Translations under genes and position numbers: made by a program
Part shown: piece by piece, positions 47,627 through 60,085 of the stretch
Layout: every line of letters begins with the position of its first letter
Numbering within the stretch: the stretch's first letter is position 1
The notes under the pieces: model-generated
Told to the model about the DNA's origin: nothing
Databases searched by the model: none
The model's input: only the letters and a program-made list of their open reading frames with translations
NCBI GenBank assembly: GCA_905221605.1
Contig: CAJNDS010002248.1
Coordinates: 1-64,000 of the forward strand
Direction: 5' to 3'
DNA length: 64,000 nt
From: Symbiodinium natans
Taxonomy: Eukaryota; Sar; Dinophyceae; Suessiales; Symbiodiniaceae

Positions 47627-50600
47627 CTGCACCCCCCCCCCCACCCCCGGTTGCCAATATCAAGGGACACTTCCTGGGCTTAGCAATTCGGGGAGGGCGT
47701 TCCGAGCTTGGCTGCCTTTGATCGATTTGAAGGCGGGTCTCGACTCTCACCCTTCCGCAAGCGAGTTTTGGGGGTTTTGGTTTTGATGAACCGGTTGAGA
47801 GTTCGTATCGGGCTCAATAGGTTGGGGGGTAGGCTTCTCTTGGCTTCGTGGGTTTCGAGGTGGGGGCTCATCGGGTTGGGCAGACCCGCTACTACTGCTC
47901 GGGCTCGACGCGGGGTTTTCGCAAGCCCTTGAAAGGGTCGAGTCAGCACAGCCAAAACGATGTTTTTCACTTTGCTACAGGGCCGGCCAGCAAGGAATTG
48001 AGCTAAGATTGTTCCTGGGGCTTTTCGTGCAATGAGCCTAAGTAACCTGCATCATGTGGATGGTGATCTTTCTTTCGCTGAACCGCCCCTCCGAGGCAGG
48101 AGACTTGAAGCCTTCTTCAGGGAAGCGTCTTCGCCACGTGTGCCCTATACAACCCCTAAACACCTTTTGAAGCCCAAACCCTAAACCCTAAACCCTAAAA
48201 CCCAAAACCCAAAACCCCAAACCCTCAAACCCCTTTTGAACCCCCTAACCCCAAGCCACGCCTTGCAGTAGCCCTGGGAGTCCAGTAGCAGGTTCTCCGG
48301 CTTCCTTCAGTCAAGCAAATGGGCTGCAAGGCCTGGGTTAGGGTCTAGGGTTTAGGGTTTAGGGTTTAGGGCTTAGGGTCTGGGTTGCGAAAGATTCAAG
48401 GGCTTGAGGGCCGCTTTCAAAGCTCAATTCACAAGTCTGAGCTTGCAGGGTTCTTCTTGAAGGCCCAGGTTTTGAGAACCCCGTGCGCTCTCACAGCTCA
48501 GTCGAAGCTGGCCATATGCCACGTCTGTCTGGTCGCTTCAGGGCAGGGCACATATTCTGAGCCTGAGGCACTCCGGGAAAACAGACCGCAAAAATCCGCA
48601 AAAGCATGTATGTTGAGTTGACGAAGCGCCCATCGACCAAAAGCCCCAAATCCTTATTACACCCTTCATGAAAGCTAGGCCTGCGTAGACTCAACCCGGA
48701 AGCGAAGAGCCACGAAAGGCATGGTTTGTGTGGAAAATCACTTCAGACTTGAGGGATGAGAACATGGAGCCCAATTCCTGCAATCCCGAGCCCCTGCTGG
48801 CAGGCCGCATGTCGCGGTAGATGATGTGGCGCTGGTGTAGGTGCTGGAAAGCCCGGACGACGCAAGCGGACTGAAAACAGGGGAGTGCAGATGCAGCAGA
48901 TGCAGCAGATACACAAGCGCATCACGTGACTGGGGGAACCGGAAACACCCATGCCAAAGCACAGCGGCTCAGAAACCCTAAACCCTGAACCCTAAACCCC
49001 TTTGAGACTTTGAGTCTCGCAAAAAGGATCCCGGAATCCACGGACCGAAGGCAAGAGTGGAAGTTGATGTTGCACTCGCCGGATGCTGTTTCGACAACGG
49101 GGACTCGTTTAGAGGGCTTCGGGAAATTCAGATACTTCGAGGTTCGGGGCTTCTTGGCAGCGCTTCCTTCACCATGACCTTGCCCCCAAAGCTGGTCCAA
49201 TCTGGGATAGCTTGGAGAGGGCAGAAACTGGGATGCCAGGCGTAGAACTTGGCATGTGGCGCCGACCCGTGAAAGGGCTTCTTGGTGTAAACCTCGGCGT
49301 TGCGATGTCCTAGGGGCCCGAAACCCTAAACCCTAAACCCTAAATCCTAAACCCTAAACCCTAAACCCTAAACCCCTTTTTTTTCAGACTGGAACTGACG
49401 CCTGTAAACCCGAAACCCGAAACCCTAAACGGTGTCGGGGTCTCAGGGGTTCAGGCCTGGAGTGCGGCTGCTTGAGCTTGGGATTGCTGGTGTCAAGCCG
49501 CAAAGTGTATAAGAGCTTGATGCTACTAGAGCCGAAGCAGCCTTCGTGCCAACGCTAAGGGATGCGGGCAATTGCGCGAGCTCCAAAGGGTGTGTTGTCC
49601 TGCGATATACCTCACTCTGCAAGCCCTCTCGAAGATTCCGAGCCCAAGACAGTGAACAGGTCCCCTCCCATGGCCGGCCTCACGAAGCAGCTTCTGCCGG
49701 CTCAGCGGGCGCACCAAAACTTTGAAATCACAGGCTGAGCGCGATGTCCAAACTGCTACGACCCTGGGACATTCGGACAAGGGCTTGCGCATCGTGGGCG
49801 ATTGAGTGTCGGGCTCCAGCAGGAAGTGCAGATACTGCGCTTCTGGCGAGGCATGCTTTGCGCTGTTATGATGGGTGTTGGGGGGAGCCTGGGCCCCAGA
49901 CCTCTGCTACAACCTGATGTGATCCAAAACAGGGGCCGCTTGACTCAAAGGGCCACGGGTCTGATGCGGCAGATCGAAATTATTGGTCTGTCGCCCTTTG
50001 CAAGGGAACTTCGAATGCTGAGCTGCTACAGTACGCACTCAGCCCAATGGGATTGCTGATGCGAACCCTCTTTGAAGCTGCACAACAGGCCAGTGACACC
50101 ATTGAAGGTTGCCGCTAAATGGACGATGAAGGGGCTGTTGGTCATGCGGAGGATCTGCTTCTCGTTCATCACGGCCAGCTCTTGCCTCGTGTGGGGTTGA
50201 AGCCCTTCATCCTAATCCTGAAAGCAAGTAATTGATGATGCGTCGCTCCTGGGATGTGGGTTTTCGACAGGCAAATGTTGGTCGCCCGACTTGGATGGCA
50301 GGCAAAGGTTTGCTTAAGGACGGCAGGGTAGAAGGGCAACTCAGCGTCCAAGGAGTGACAGACGGCAAGGTCATCCCAATGAGGGATACATCATAACACA
50401 ACAAATGCATCTGCCGAGCACAGAGCCCTCGCCGGACCTGAAGATCCAACCCCCAAAATGGCAAGCTGGGGCCCCAGCCGCTGCTGAACGATGTAGCCTG
50501 CGTGGCGTATTTCTTAAAGGGTTTGGGACTTGGGGGTGCAAAGGATTGGAAAGGTAAAAGCATGCTTCAACAAACGAGTACAGAGAAAGAAAGTATTGGA

Positions 50601-53600
50601 TGGTGGCTGGTGGATGTTTCTGAGGGCATGCATGAAGCATTGAACCACGGAACATCAGGAAACCATGCAATGCATCTGTCATGCTGCATCCCTGCCTCAC
50701 CTTCAAGCAGGCTGCTACAAGCTACTCGCAGTCAGCTGCATTCGGAATGACAAGCCCTTTCTGCAGGCTTGATGTTGCCTTCTCATTGACAACACAACCT
50801 CTTCCTTGACTCAAATAAACAAACCCCCCAAAAAGCAGGGAAACAAAAACAAGCGAGCAGGAGGCTCCTGCTAGAGCTGCTAGAGGCCTCTATTCAAATT
50901 GGGAATTCCAACCCCCTTCCCAGAGAGATGGAACCTGGAACCAATCAAGGAGGGGGGTGGGGTTGCGGGCGTGGGGTTGCGGGGGTGGGGTTGCGGGGTG
51001 TGGGGTTGGGGGGTGGGGGTGCGGGGTTACTAAATGTGATAGCCGGTCGGCCTTTGGACAGGGTCTTCAAGGCAAAGAGGTTGCCAGTGAGCATGCACCT
51101 CGTCTGCCAGGCTTCTGAAACTAAGTTGTCTCGGAATGTTTCGGTGGGTTCGAGTAAAGTTCGTGGCTGCTGGACTCCACTGAAGAATCTCTCCGCATGG
51201 ATAGTTGCATTTCGCATGTAGTCCTAAGCGCTGTATTCTCTCTCTCTGTCTCTCTCTCTCTCTCTCTGCCGTGCCATCCTCTAGGGTCTACTGTATTGCT
51301 GTGCCCATTTTCGATCAGTGCTTCTCTTTGCCTCCCCACCGCTAAGCCAGCGTCAAGTTCGAATGCCTTTTTGGGAAATTGTAACGATGATGATGTAAAA
51401 CTTTGCGTTCCAAAGAATCCCAAAGAAGAAAAAACTCATTCAATAAACTATGGAGGCGAAAAAGCGACAAACAAGATGATGAATTTGCCTTTGAATTAAT
51501 TCAACCAAATACTGTAATAGAAGTAAAATATAGTTTCGCGTATACTAGGCAACTTTTCCACAACATATGAAGTGCGCGCAAGGACCTGTAACCCCAGTTG
51601 CCTACAGTTTTATGGGCTACACCAATTAGTTTAAGGGTAATGGCTGCTATACTGTAGGCACTTCGGGTTACAGGAAGGTGCACTTTCAGTTATTTGTTGC
51701 CACCCTCCAAGAAGACCAGCTGCACTGCATGAGCTTGAGCTTCGGCACTTGGTGGCCCTAGCAACCACATTATAAAAAGGGCACCCCTTTTTGGGGTTGG
51801 GTTACTGAAAAAAAGGAAATGGAACACCAGCAAAAGGTGAAAAAAGGGGTGGCAATGGGCTATCAAGGCTACAGTCTCCCTTCCCCTGAGTGCCAAGCTT
51901 CCGTTTCTTGCCGGGGCTCCCGCTTGCGAAGCGTGACGGTTCCGAAACCACCACAGCCTCAGCTCTTGCCAGCAGTGCTGGGATCCACAGGAAGTAAGAT
52001 TGCAATGAGGCAATGAACCTATATATCCTTAAACTCTATACAGGTAAGGTTACGGGCAGTTAAGGGCGTGGATTTCAACCTACAATTCGGCTCCATTCTT
52101 GGACTGCAGGGCTCAGGATACGATACTTCGTGGCTTCGGTTTTTGGGATTCAGGGTTCAGCTGCCCACCTTAGGGTTTAGGGTTTAGGGTTTAGGGTCAG
52201 TTCAACAAATTACACTCAAAGGAAAATGCTGAACATCGATTGATAAACTCACTGAGCCTTGTCACGAGGGGGAGTGCAGGGGCTTGCCATAAGCAAACCC
52301 TCTCCCTGAAGTCATGTAATTCAAAAGCTGCCCCCTACGGAAGTTCCGAGGGCCTGACCCAGCAGACCCTTGTACTGCAGGGCTTTCAGTTCGTAGCTCA
52401 CCGCTTGCTTCGGGCCTCGCAGGTGTCGGAGCTTAGGGCTTTGAATAAATTAAGGGCTTTTTGAGGTTTAGGAATGCTATGGGATGCTCAACGGTCAGAT
52501 GTTCACAGGGTCGGGATTGTACAAAGTGTTGAAGTTTGGAGCCTGCTGGCAATATAGCTTCTCGAGCCTTGTGCTTCACGAAGTCTGGCACTTCGCGATT
52601 TGCTTTACCGCAATTCCCAACTGCAACTGTTCTTTGAGCCCCCTCTTGATTATTGAACCCCTTGCTAGACAATTAGTTACGAAGTACACTTCTGGACCCT
52701 AAAGCAAAACTGAGCAAGTGAACTATTAAGAATACTGCTTTCCGCAGGACTGAGCGCGCTACTCAGTCCGTGCACCATCTGGTCGGGGTTCCTGGGTGCT
52801 TCTTCTTGCGGGCGTTTTGGAGGGCTGGCTATTAGGGTTGATATGCCTTTTGAGACACTGGGGGCCCTGCACGACCATCAGGAAGTGCTCGCCTTACGCA
52901 GCTGTTTGGACAGGAGGTCTAGATTGCATAGGGGCGTTATAGGGGGCTCGGGCCACACGCCGGCCCCGCCCTCCCTGTGCGCATCCTGGTGGACCGTGAC
53001 GGGGCCTTATTACACCTCAATCTTAAACCCCAAGCCCTAAACCCTCCACAATCATACCCTAAACAGCCCTGCAACTACAGTTTAACATAGTTTAGCGACC
53101 TCTTAAACCCTTAAACCTTCCTTTTGTTGGACTTTCATGGCCGACTATGCAGGGCTTCCGAGGATCCAGCGGTCTAACGCGAGCACCATCACCTGCGGGC
53201 AGGGCTGGTCCTCTTGATAGGAGAGTTGGGGGGGTAATTAGACAGGAGGGTGTAAGGGTTTGCGGAGGTATGTCGATAAGCAGCTCCGGCCGAGCTCTGC
53301 ACAGGCAATTTTGAGCTCAAAATCAGCACATAGGACTTCAAAGCCCAGGAACCTGCCACAAACGAGCATTCCTGAAGCCTCTATCCCAAACAAACCCTAA
53401 GTAACCAATAGTTGAAGCCTCTCCCAAGGTAGCCCGAAACCCGAACTTCTAGCAGGCAGGACCCTCAAGGAGGAGGCGCCAATCTACGGCTGCTACTTGC
53501 AGGATGCCCCATCCTCTCCTGGGCCCTCACAAGTTGGGGTGGGAAGCTTCGGCTCGGGCACCCCTGGCCCACAAGAACAGAAGTTACAGGGCTTTAGGCC

Positions 53601-56600
53601 TTCGTGAGCGTGGGTTCTCTTGGCTGCCACATGGAGCAGATAAACCCTTAATGACAGGGGCTGGCTACACACAGGCACATGGAAGTCTCTCGCTCTCTCT
53701 CTCTCTCTCTCGCTCGCTCGCTCTCTCACGACATTTCGGGAATGAAAAGACCTGCTGTTGGGGTCCCAGTCAGAAGCCAAGGCAGGGCGGTCGCCTTGTC
53801 ACTGTTCGCGACAATCGTCGCTGCGCGGGGCTCATCCTTGAGTACGTGGGCTTTTTTCTGTTCGTTCTCCAAGCCCCCTGCAGGTTTTCAGAGCTCGGTT
53901 CTAGGGAGGTGGGATCTCTGCGCCAAAGCCTGCCCAAGTAGAAGTCTGGAGCCAAAGCAGAAATCCTTGTCCACCACCGGCCCAGGTGTTCGTTAGCGCT
54001 GCTTGCCTGCCTTCTGAAACTATACACCTCTTTGGAAGTACCGGGCCAAACACACCTCAACTTGAACAAAAAACACAACACTACCCACCTTCGACACCCA
54101 GGGGCCCACTCTTAGCCGATCAAATGCCCTCGTTCAACCCCTCTCCAGCTTTTCTCCGGGTCCGCGGGCATTCAAGAGCGCCCGCTCGCCAAAGAAGTTG
54201 GCGTTGGAGTTGGCGGTCTGAGCGTTTGCAGGGCGTTGGGGAGATAGCCTTTCGGGAGCCCATGCGACGTTTTGCAGCACATCAAACTTCTTAGAGAAGG
54301 TTAAAATTTGCTGTAGGTCTGCTGTGGGCCCTCTAGAAACCCTTGCAGGGCTTACAAAGGGCCTTCGATTTCCTCATTCCCTACTAAGAGCCAGCCGGTA
54401 ACTTTGAGCACAGGGCTCCCTGAAGCTTGGCGACCTCCTGGTTGTCCACAAGGACAGAAACCTGGCCAGGCGAAGGGCAGACCCTCATCTCAGTGGGATG
54501 ACCAGGGGATGGCTGCCCTAAACCCTTTTTGCTTCAGGGCTCCTGTGGTAGCTTCCCCTGAACCCTATATAACCTAAGCCAACCCTGCAACCTAAGCCCT
54601 AGACTCTCCAGCTGAGCCAGTCGGGTCAGAGATTGGAGCCCACGGGAAAAAGCAGCCTGTCTCGAAAGCGCCAGCTGCACCAGGGCTACTTCGACTTCCT
54701 CCGGCCTGCCCGTCGTAGAGGATGTAGAAAGTGTCGCCTTCCTCGCCCTGCCTTGGACAGTTCATTCCGGGAAGAGGGGGTTTAGTAATTCAGGGCGCCA
54801 GGGAAGGCGGGGGGGGGGCGAGATGTGGATTTGAGTCCAGGACAGGTGTGATGATTAATGATGTGGCCCGAACCCTTGACTGTAGCCCTCCGTGGCCCTC
54901 ATCGACCAGCTTTGCCAAGAAAAAACTGGACCCCGCTCTGCACGACCAGACCTGCGGAATGCTTGGGGACTGGTAGGAGCGCCAGCAACGCCCTGAAGCG
55001 GCTCTTTAGTTCCCTAGGTCTAGCCCAAGATACCTCAGCTCGAAGGCTCTCATCACAGGTTCAAGAGCTGAGGCTTCGGAAGAGAAACATCCAAGGCCCT
55101 ACTTTTCGAAGTAGAGTGTTGAAGTCTTTTGGATGGCTTCCCTTCTAGACACGTTCTACGCAAACGTCCGGCCACTTCAGAAAGTCCGTGTAGGAAGGCT
55201 TCTGAGGTTCCTCACAGCACCCCAGCAGCTTCCAAAAGCAGATGACGCCACAACGATGCCCTCAAATACCCGAGGGCCGTGCGCAGCACCCTGAGAAGAA
55301 TTCCCCCACAGAAATGGCATGCGCAAGAAGATCCTTCATGGGCTTCCCCCCTGAACCTGCACTCTGCACAAAAAAGGTCCACCAATGGTTCATGCTCTCG
55401 ACTCGGGGAGGTGCTGGATGATGGTCTCACCTTTGTAGAACGTCATCCTTGGTAGGAGACACAAAACGGTTCTTGTGCGGATCCAATCTTCAGCTTCGCA
55501 AAAAGAACGAAATTTGCATGCACTGAGCTCTGATCAGCACAAAACCTCCCTTATGCAGGGTAGGGTCTGCCTTCCCACTTCATTGATAGGGTGGGTGGCT
55601 TTGAAGGTCTCTTCGTGACGCGGACAGGTCTATGAAGCGTCTCAAGGAAGAGTTCGGGCGTTGCCACACACACAGACCCTAGAGCACATGGCAGCCTCAG
55701 GGCTAAGGTACCTCTTTAAGAAGAAACACAGAGCCAAGTAGTGGCTTCGTGCAGAAGCAGCTGACATAGCCACTCCTTGCTGAGCTTTGGAGTGCTTCGG
55801 CGGCGAGCTTCTAGGCAAGTGGCTCATGAAAACTCACAAAAAAAGTTCGAAAAAAGTATTCGTAGTGCTTGCATTAAAAAAAAGACTTATCTTGTTCATA
55901 CTTCTATTCTAACGCTGTTACTCGTATGAATAGTATGAATATTACGCATATGATTGACAACAACATTCAGCTTTATCACGCAGCTGGCACTCCCAGGCTG
56001 CCCGGCTCAATCAGGGCGTCTGCAAGCATGGCCTGTCGAGTCCGTCTTTCCGTTCAGAGGTTGCAAGGTAGGTTTTTTTCCCCCCCCCCCCCCCCCCCGT
56101 GTCGCAAGCGTTTACGGGGAATATAGGGTTTAGGGTTTACCTGGACCCCCAAAGTATGTAAAAAAACAGCCCAAAACCCTTAGAAGGGCCTTTTTTTTTG
56201 CATATTTTGGGGGTTGAGGTAGGGTTTAGGTTTTAGGCTTTCAAGGGTTGAGGGTTTCAACTCTCACACTTGGAGGTTGAGGGTTTACTGTTGCGCAGCT
56301 TCCCAGGTGTTTTGACCCTGCGCAGCCGAGCGAACCGCATCGCTGCCCCCGAAATTCTTGTGCCCCAGGTTTTTGGTTGTCCACATGATAGGAAAAATCA
56401 CTCTGCCAGCCGACTCATGGATGTACAAGAAGCTACACCTCACCCCGCCCAAACACTAACAGACAGTAACCCTCGCTTCTCGCACAAACGCGCAACTCAA
56501 CCTTTTGCTCCCTGTGCAGTGAGGGCAGCCCTGCAGAATATTCAAGCCAATGGCCTTCTCGTCATTCCCCAAATGTTTCAGGATGTCGACACGCCCGAGC

Positions 56601-59146
56601 CTCGTCATTCCAGAGGATCTTGCTTGCAGCTTCTCAGGTTCAGCCCTCTTCGCTTGCGCAGACTCTTCGGGGCCCGTGGATGTTCTTATAAGATCTCGGG
56701 CTCTTGAAGGCTTCAGGGCCAAATTCCTCGCCATGTCCACGTTCTGGAGTCCCAGGGTCCCAGAATCCGCCTGAAGGCCCCCATTTGTTGGGTCGGGCGG
56801 GGCGCTGGGGGGGGGGGGGGGGGGATACCTTGTCTTCTCTGTCAGGGCGGCTGCATCTTCGCTCTCCTAACCCCTAAACCCTGAACCCTTAGCCCCGAAA
56901 CCCTAAACCCCAAATGAACTCCACTATGAAAACTCGATTCCTATTTACGAATATCCTTATTCTATGTCTATTATTATCACATCGGTATAGGAAACTACTA
57001 ATTGGGATGTTCCCCCTTAGACTAGCAGTCCTTAAGAGGGATCATAATAGGGGTTACTAGTAATCCCCTATTCAGGACTCTTGCTACAACGAAACCCGGA
57101 AGCCACCGATCTCCGATCTGATTCTGGGCCGCTGGCAGTGTCGCAAAGCCTGCGGCAGCTGATGGGGTGGAGAAATGCAAGATCCCCCCCATATCGTACC
57201 AGGGACCCTGTCTACCTACAGCTTTCTGGGTGTTGCACCTACCAAGTAAGGGTAATTGCTACTTAAAGTCCCAGACCGTAGAATCCCAAAGCCACTGGCC
57301 TTCTGGATAATGTGAGATGCGTTGACACTTGGGACAATTTTGCGGCATCTAGGATGCCAGGGCTTAGGCTTTGGGGTTGCATCCTGAAAGCAACCCGGAA
57401 ACCACCCATGAAACCCTTTGACTGGCTGTGTCGGCTCTGCCTTCTATCTTCTTCTTCAGCGGGGCCTGCATCACCACCCGCAGCTCCTGTTCTTAAGAAG
57501 GAGATGTCAGGAGCTGCCATCATCGGAAGCAAGGGACCCTCATCCCCAAACCCTGAACAGCCGTTGCCTTCACCCCCCCCTGCCCCACTGCTGCGTTCAT
57601 GCCATGCCCCAGCCTCAAGCAACCCCAACCCCCATGTCCTGTCGTGGAATTGCGAACCTGAGCTGTCTTCAGCTGCGGTGTAAGCAGAGCTTCGGCATTG
57701 AGACCGCCAACGACCCACTATTGTGCACCTAGGCCTCACTTCCAAAAGCTTCCTTGGAATTCATATATGGGGGGTTTTCCGCAACTAGGGGCACCTTATT
57801 GGGGTCCTGGCTACCAGGGGATCCTTCAATATGGGGGGGGGGTTATTTTGGGCCTCAGGTTCATAAGCCCCCATATATTCCTTGGATGCTTCGGTGCTTC
57901 ATTCCTCAACTCCTATTGTCCAGGCTGCCTAAACTCGAAACCCAAAAACCTTAACCCTAAACCTTAAACCCTAAAGCGGATGGGACAACAGTCTCCTAAG
58001 TCTCTGCCCGGACACAGCGTGGCTGCGGTCAGCGAGCGCACCGTGGCGGCTCGTGGGGCCTCAGGGAGTATTTAGTGTTTTTTTTTGCCGGTTTAGGGTC
58101 TAGGGATAGTTTCGAGCTTGGTGATCTCAAGGAAAATGAAAATGAGGGCAAGGGCACGCAGGGCCCCCTCAACCAGGATCGTCGAGGTCCGTAGGGTCTT
58201 TTTGCCGGACTGTTCAGGCTTTCCAGTGCACACTTGACCCCCCAAAACCCCCCAAATCTCGAAGCCGCCACACGTGCCAAAAACTCAGCTGCGTGCCCGA
58301 TACAGCAGAGCCAGTTCGCCAAAGGAGCCTCCGTGCTCGAGATGCTGGACCTGCTTTAAATTCACAGCTTCTCGTGTAGCGGCCCCCTTCTTCGATAGTG
58401 AACTTCTCGCATCTTCTCATCGTTCACGCTCAAGCAGCCGTAACAAGGGTCAGGAGTCCTTTCAAGGCCTGTGTTGTGTTGACGTCTTAACTGGAGACGA
58501 CTCTACAGGGCCAAAAAGGAAGTGTCCTAGCCGGGAGAGGAGGACATGTCTTAAGTGCTTGAGAACTAGGGTGGCGTGTGGGATCATAGTCCTTCGCAGG
58601 GAGACCAAAAACAAAAAACTTCGGGCCTTCTCCCCGTCTTTCTCGACGACCAGCTCGCCGGCAGACACAACATAAAAGTTGTCAGCTTTGACGGAGCCTT
58701 GCTGGATGACCTGGGGGCGTCGCGATGTCACAGAACCGTCTCACACCTCGGGCCCTTTGTCTTGGCTTCTGTACATGGCATATCAGTTCTAAACGAAGCC
58801 TGAGTTCATTGTTGCCCAAATCCCTTTGGAATAGGGGCTCAAGGTGCCGAATTGAAGGATTGAAACAGCACCCTTGAGTCCCTCGAACCTGATAAGTCCT
58901 AGATTGTCCGAACCCACATGTAAGCCTGAACGTCTGCTGAGCCCGTTCTGAGGTCGATTCTTGCCATGAGACCCACGGCCCGCCAAAAGTCCTAGACCTC
59001 CACCCAAAACCCCCTCAAAGCCCTATAGAGCCCTGAGCCCTAAGCCCGAAACCCTAAACCCTAAGCTCTAAGCCAGAAACCCTAAACCGCAGCGCCTCGA
59101 AGGCAGGCTCGACGTCAACGCGGACAGCAGCAGCGGCCACGACGTC
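44598..59146 (-). CDS. cGMP-dependent-protein-kinase-like AGC kinase, micro-exon gene, ends unresolved
   Basis: A second minus-strand kinase gene built from short exons. Cyclic-nucleotide-binding (cNMP) segments lie at 53.2-59.1 kb and a complete AGC catalytic core at 44.6-52.0 kb. Core motifs: glycine loop GCGGFGTV, FALKTLSKG lysine, NEKQILRM alpha-C, HIIYRDMKPENLLLD, VTDFGLAKF, TYTTCGTPEYFAPEM, VDWWALG, FEFMTGETPF, and a late KWYADFSWSQL motif typical of PKA/PKG C-termini. PKG is preferred over PKA because cNMP-type exons lie in order upstream on the same strand. That they belong to one transcript is inferred, and the cNMP part could be a separate gene. Missing: the 5' end, parts of the cNMP domains, the GGEL exon, and a short exon before 45420. 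The last exon may run on to an in-frame TAG near 44554 or splice at a GC donor after 44598. Confidence 0.88.
45238..45315. repeat. Telomere-like array (CCCTAAA)n in a PKG intron
   Basis: About ten units between exons 44940-44990 and 45358-45420. Confidence 0.95.
46139..46331. repeat. Degenerate CCCTAAAA/GCCTAAAA tract in a PKG intron
   Basis: The period shifts from 7 to 8 bases (CCCTAAAA, GCCTAAAA), just before the 21-nt exon at 46359-46379. Confidence 0.9.
48262..51957 (-). CDS. PKG-like gene: kinase N-lobe and catalytic-loop exons
   Basis: Exons: 51924-51957 (CGGFGTVTLR, glycine loop), 51052-51098 (CMLTGNLFALKTLSK), about 50506-50525 (KKYATQ; boundary unsure), 50100-50178 (LAVMNEKQILRMTNSPFIV and on), 49811-49842 (EAQYLHFLLEP), 49242-49292 (VYTKKPFHGSAPHAKFY), 48809-48870 (SACVVRAFQHLHQRHIIYRD), 48262-48304 (KPENLLLDSQGYCK). 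The 48809 donor (GAC AT|GC) and 48304 acceptor (AG|G AAG) restore RDMKPEN. The exon that should carry the GGEL motif between 49811 and 49292 was not found. The intron at 51099-51923 contains a small inverted-repeat element (51585-51674). Confidence 0.9.
49319..49376. repeat. Telomere-like array in a PKG intron
   Basis: Eight CCCTAAA units, lying 27 nt beyond the 5' edge (49292) of exon 49242-49292. Confidence 0.93.
51238..51269. repeat. TC microsatellite
   Basis: (TC)n run; another TC/CG-rich run at about 53687-53727. Confidence 0.9.
51585..51674. mobile_element. MITE-like element family 1
   Basis: CCTGTAACCCCAGTTGCCTA at the left, inverse ending GGGTTACAGG at the right. Lies in a PKG-like gene intron. 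Confidence 0.85.
53171..59146 (-). CDS. PKG-like gene: cyclic-nucleotide-binding exons
   Basis: Exon candidates: 59105-59146 (DVVAAAAVRVDVEP), 58627-58710 (VIQQGSVKADNFYVVSAGE and on), 55415-55447 (MTFYKGETII), 54710-54751 (QGEEGDTFYILYD), about 54179-54222 (NFFGERALLN), 53171-53192 (VMVLALD). Two independent cNMP beta-roll starts are visible: VIQQG..DNFYVVSAGE, and YKGETII joined to QQGEEGDTFYILYDG across 55415/54751. The FGERAL stretch corresponds to the phosphate-binding cassette region. A further stretch near 56555-56620 reads LGRVDILKHLGNDEKA and may be an inter-domain exon. Boundaries with AG|G acceptors and GC donors were checked for all but the 54.2 kb exon. Confidence 0.8.
56140..56219. 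mobile_element. MITE-like element family 3, inserted in TTTAGGG
   Basis: 80 bp flanked by TA on both sides (56138-56139, 56220-56221). Removing it with one TA restores a perfect TAGGGTTTAGGGTTTAGG run, so it jumped into a telomere-like array. Confidence 0.93.
57001..57085. mobile_element. MITE-like element family 2, truncated
   Basis: Left end TTGGGATGTTCCCCCTTAGA, inner arm CTAGCAGTCCTTAAG and a partial right arm TTCAGGACTC. The outer right end is missing. Confidence 0.75.
57206..57288. mobile_element. MITE-like element family 1, diverged
   Basis: Contains CTACCTACAGCTTTCTGGGT, gttgcacctacc and the spaced right arm accgtagaatccc. Confidence 0.6.
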
Positions 59147-59704
59147 CTCCCAGTTTCTTCAAGGATGTAAAGTTCCTCGGGTTTAGGGCTTAGGGTTTAG
59201 GGGTTGGAGCTTTAGTGCCTTCTTTCTCGGCTTAAGAATAAAAGCCGAAGGGCTGCAAGAGATGTACCAGATTGTCCAAATTGGGGTCTGGGTGCGGGGC
59301 TCTGAAGATTCGTCGGGATGCAGGGCGTTAAGGTCGTTAAGGGGCTCAAGAGATTTACAATGGTTTCGTTTATCCTGTATGGTCGAAGCAACATCGGTGG
59401 GAGGTCAACAATTTCACCACTGTCCGGTTCCAACCACTACTTTGGGAGTTGAAGAGAAGTCGGCTGGTCAGAAGATCGGGGAGGAGCAACTCTCAAATGC
59501 AACCCTCTGCGGCCGGGCCTTTTTTGCTTTTCCCTGGGGCCGAAGAATGACTTCAGGGCATCCGACACCCATTTGCAGTCGTGGCAAGTGGAGCCTCCAC
59601 ACTAAAACGAGCTAACTAGACATAGGGTACCCTTTAAACCCTAAACCCTACACCCTAAACCACTAACCCCTAATTGAACCCCAAACCCTAGCCGCATCGT
59701 TGCT

Positions 59705-60085
59705 TCATGAGGCCGGTGATTTCGGCGGTGACTTCGACGAAGGTGACTCTGGTGGGGGCGCCCCGCAGCAGGAAGCGACACGAGACTCCAGCGCCTCTGC
59801 CCTCTCCTTCGCCTTCTCCCGCGTCTGTGCGATCCGGTTTTTAACATCGAGTACCGAGTGGAGCTCGTGAAGCATCTTCTCAACTTTTGCAAGCTTATAG
59901 CGAAACTTTCCAACAATCCATTCAATTCCATCACGAATCCAAAACATCGAGGGCAGCAACAGCGTCCCCACGAGGAGTGCACAACCAAGAACGGGCGCAG
60001 CCGCGTTCAACATCATGCGGAAAATTCCAAAATACATCAGCAAGGCAATCTCGAAAGGCAGCAGCACAGCGAATATGATCTTCAT
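59705..60085 (-). CDS. Small two-helix membrane protein, probable retrogene
   Basis: An intronless 126-residue ORF with ATG at 60083-60085. It has two hydrophobic segments at about residues 3-22 and 28-49, then a charged helical stretch with heptad-like character (58-102), then CC and a Pro/Ser/Lys tail. The shape resembles small endomembrane-shaping or anchored adaptor proteins, but no family is recognised. Like the gene at 61.7 kb, it is bounded by telomere-like repeats: 60224-60248 on the 5' side and a degenerate tract from about 59635 to 59692, starting about 13 nt after the stop. Hydrophobic patterning and the clean frame support it being real. Confidence 0.78.
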   Translation of the reverse strand: MKIIFAVLLPFEIALLMYFGIFRMMLNAAAPVLGCALLVGTLLLPSMFWIRDGIEWIVGKFRYKLAKVEKMLHELHSVLDVKNRIAQTREKAKERAEALESRVASCCGAPPPESPSSKSPPKSPAS

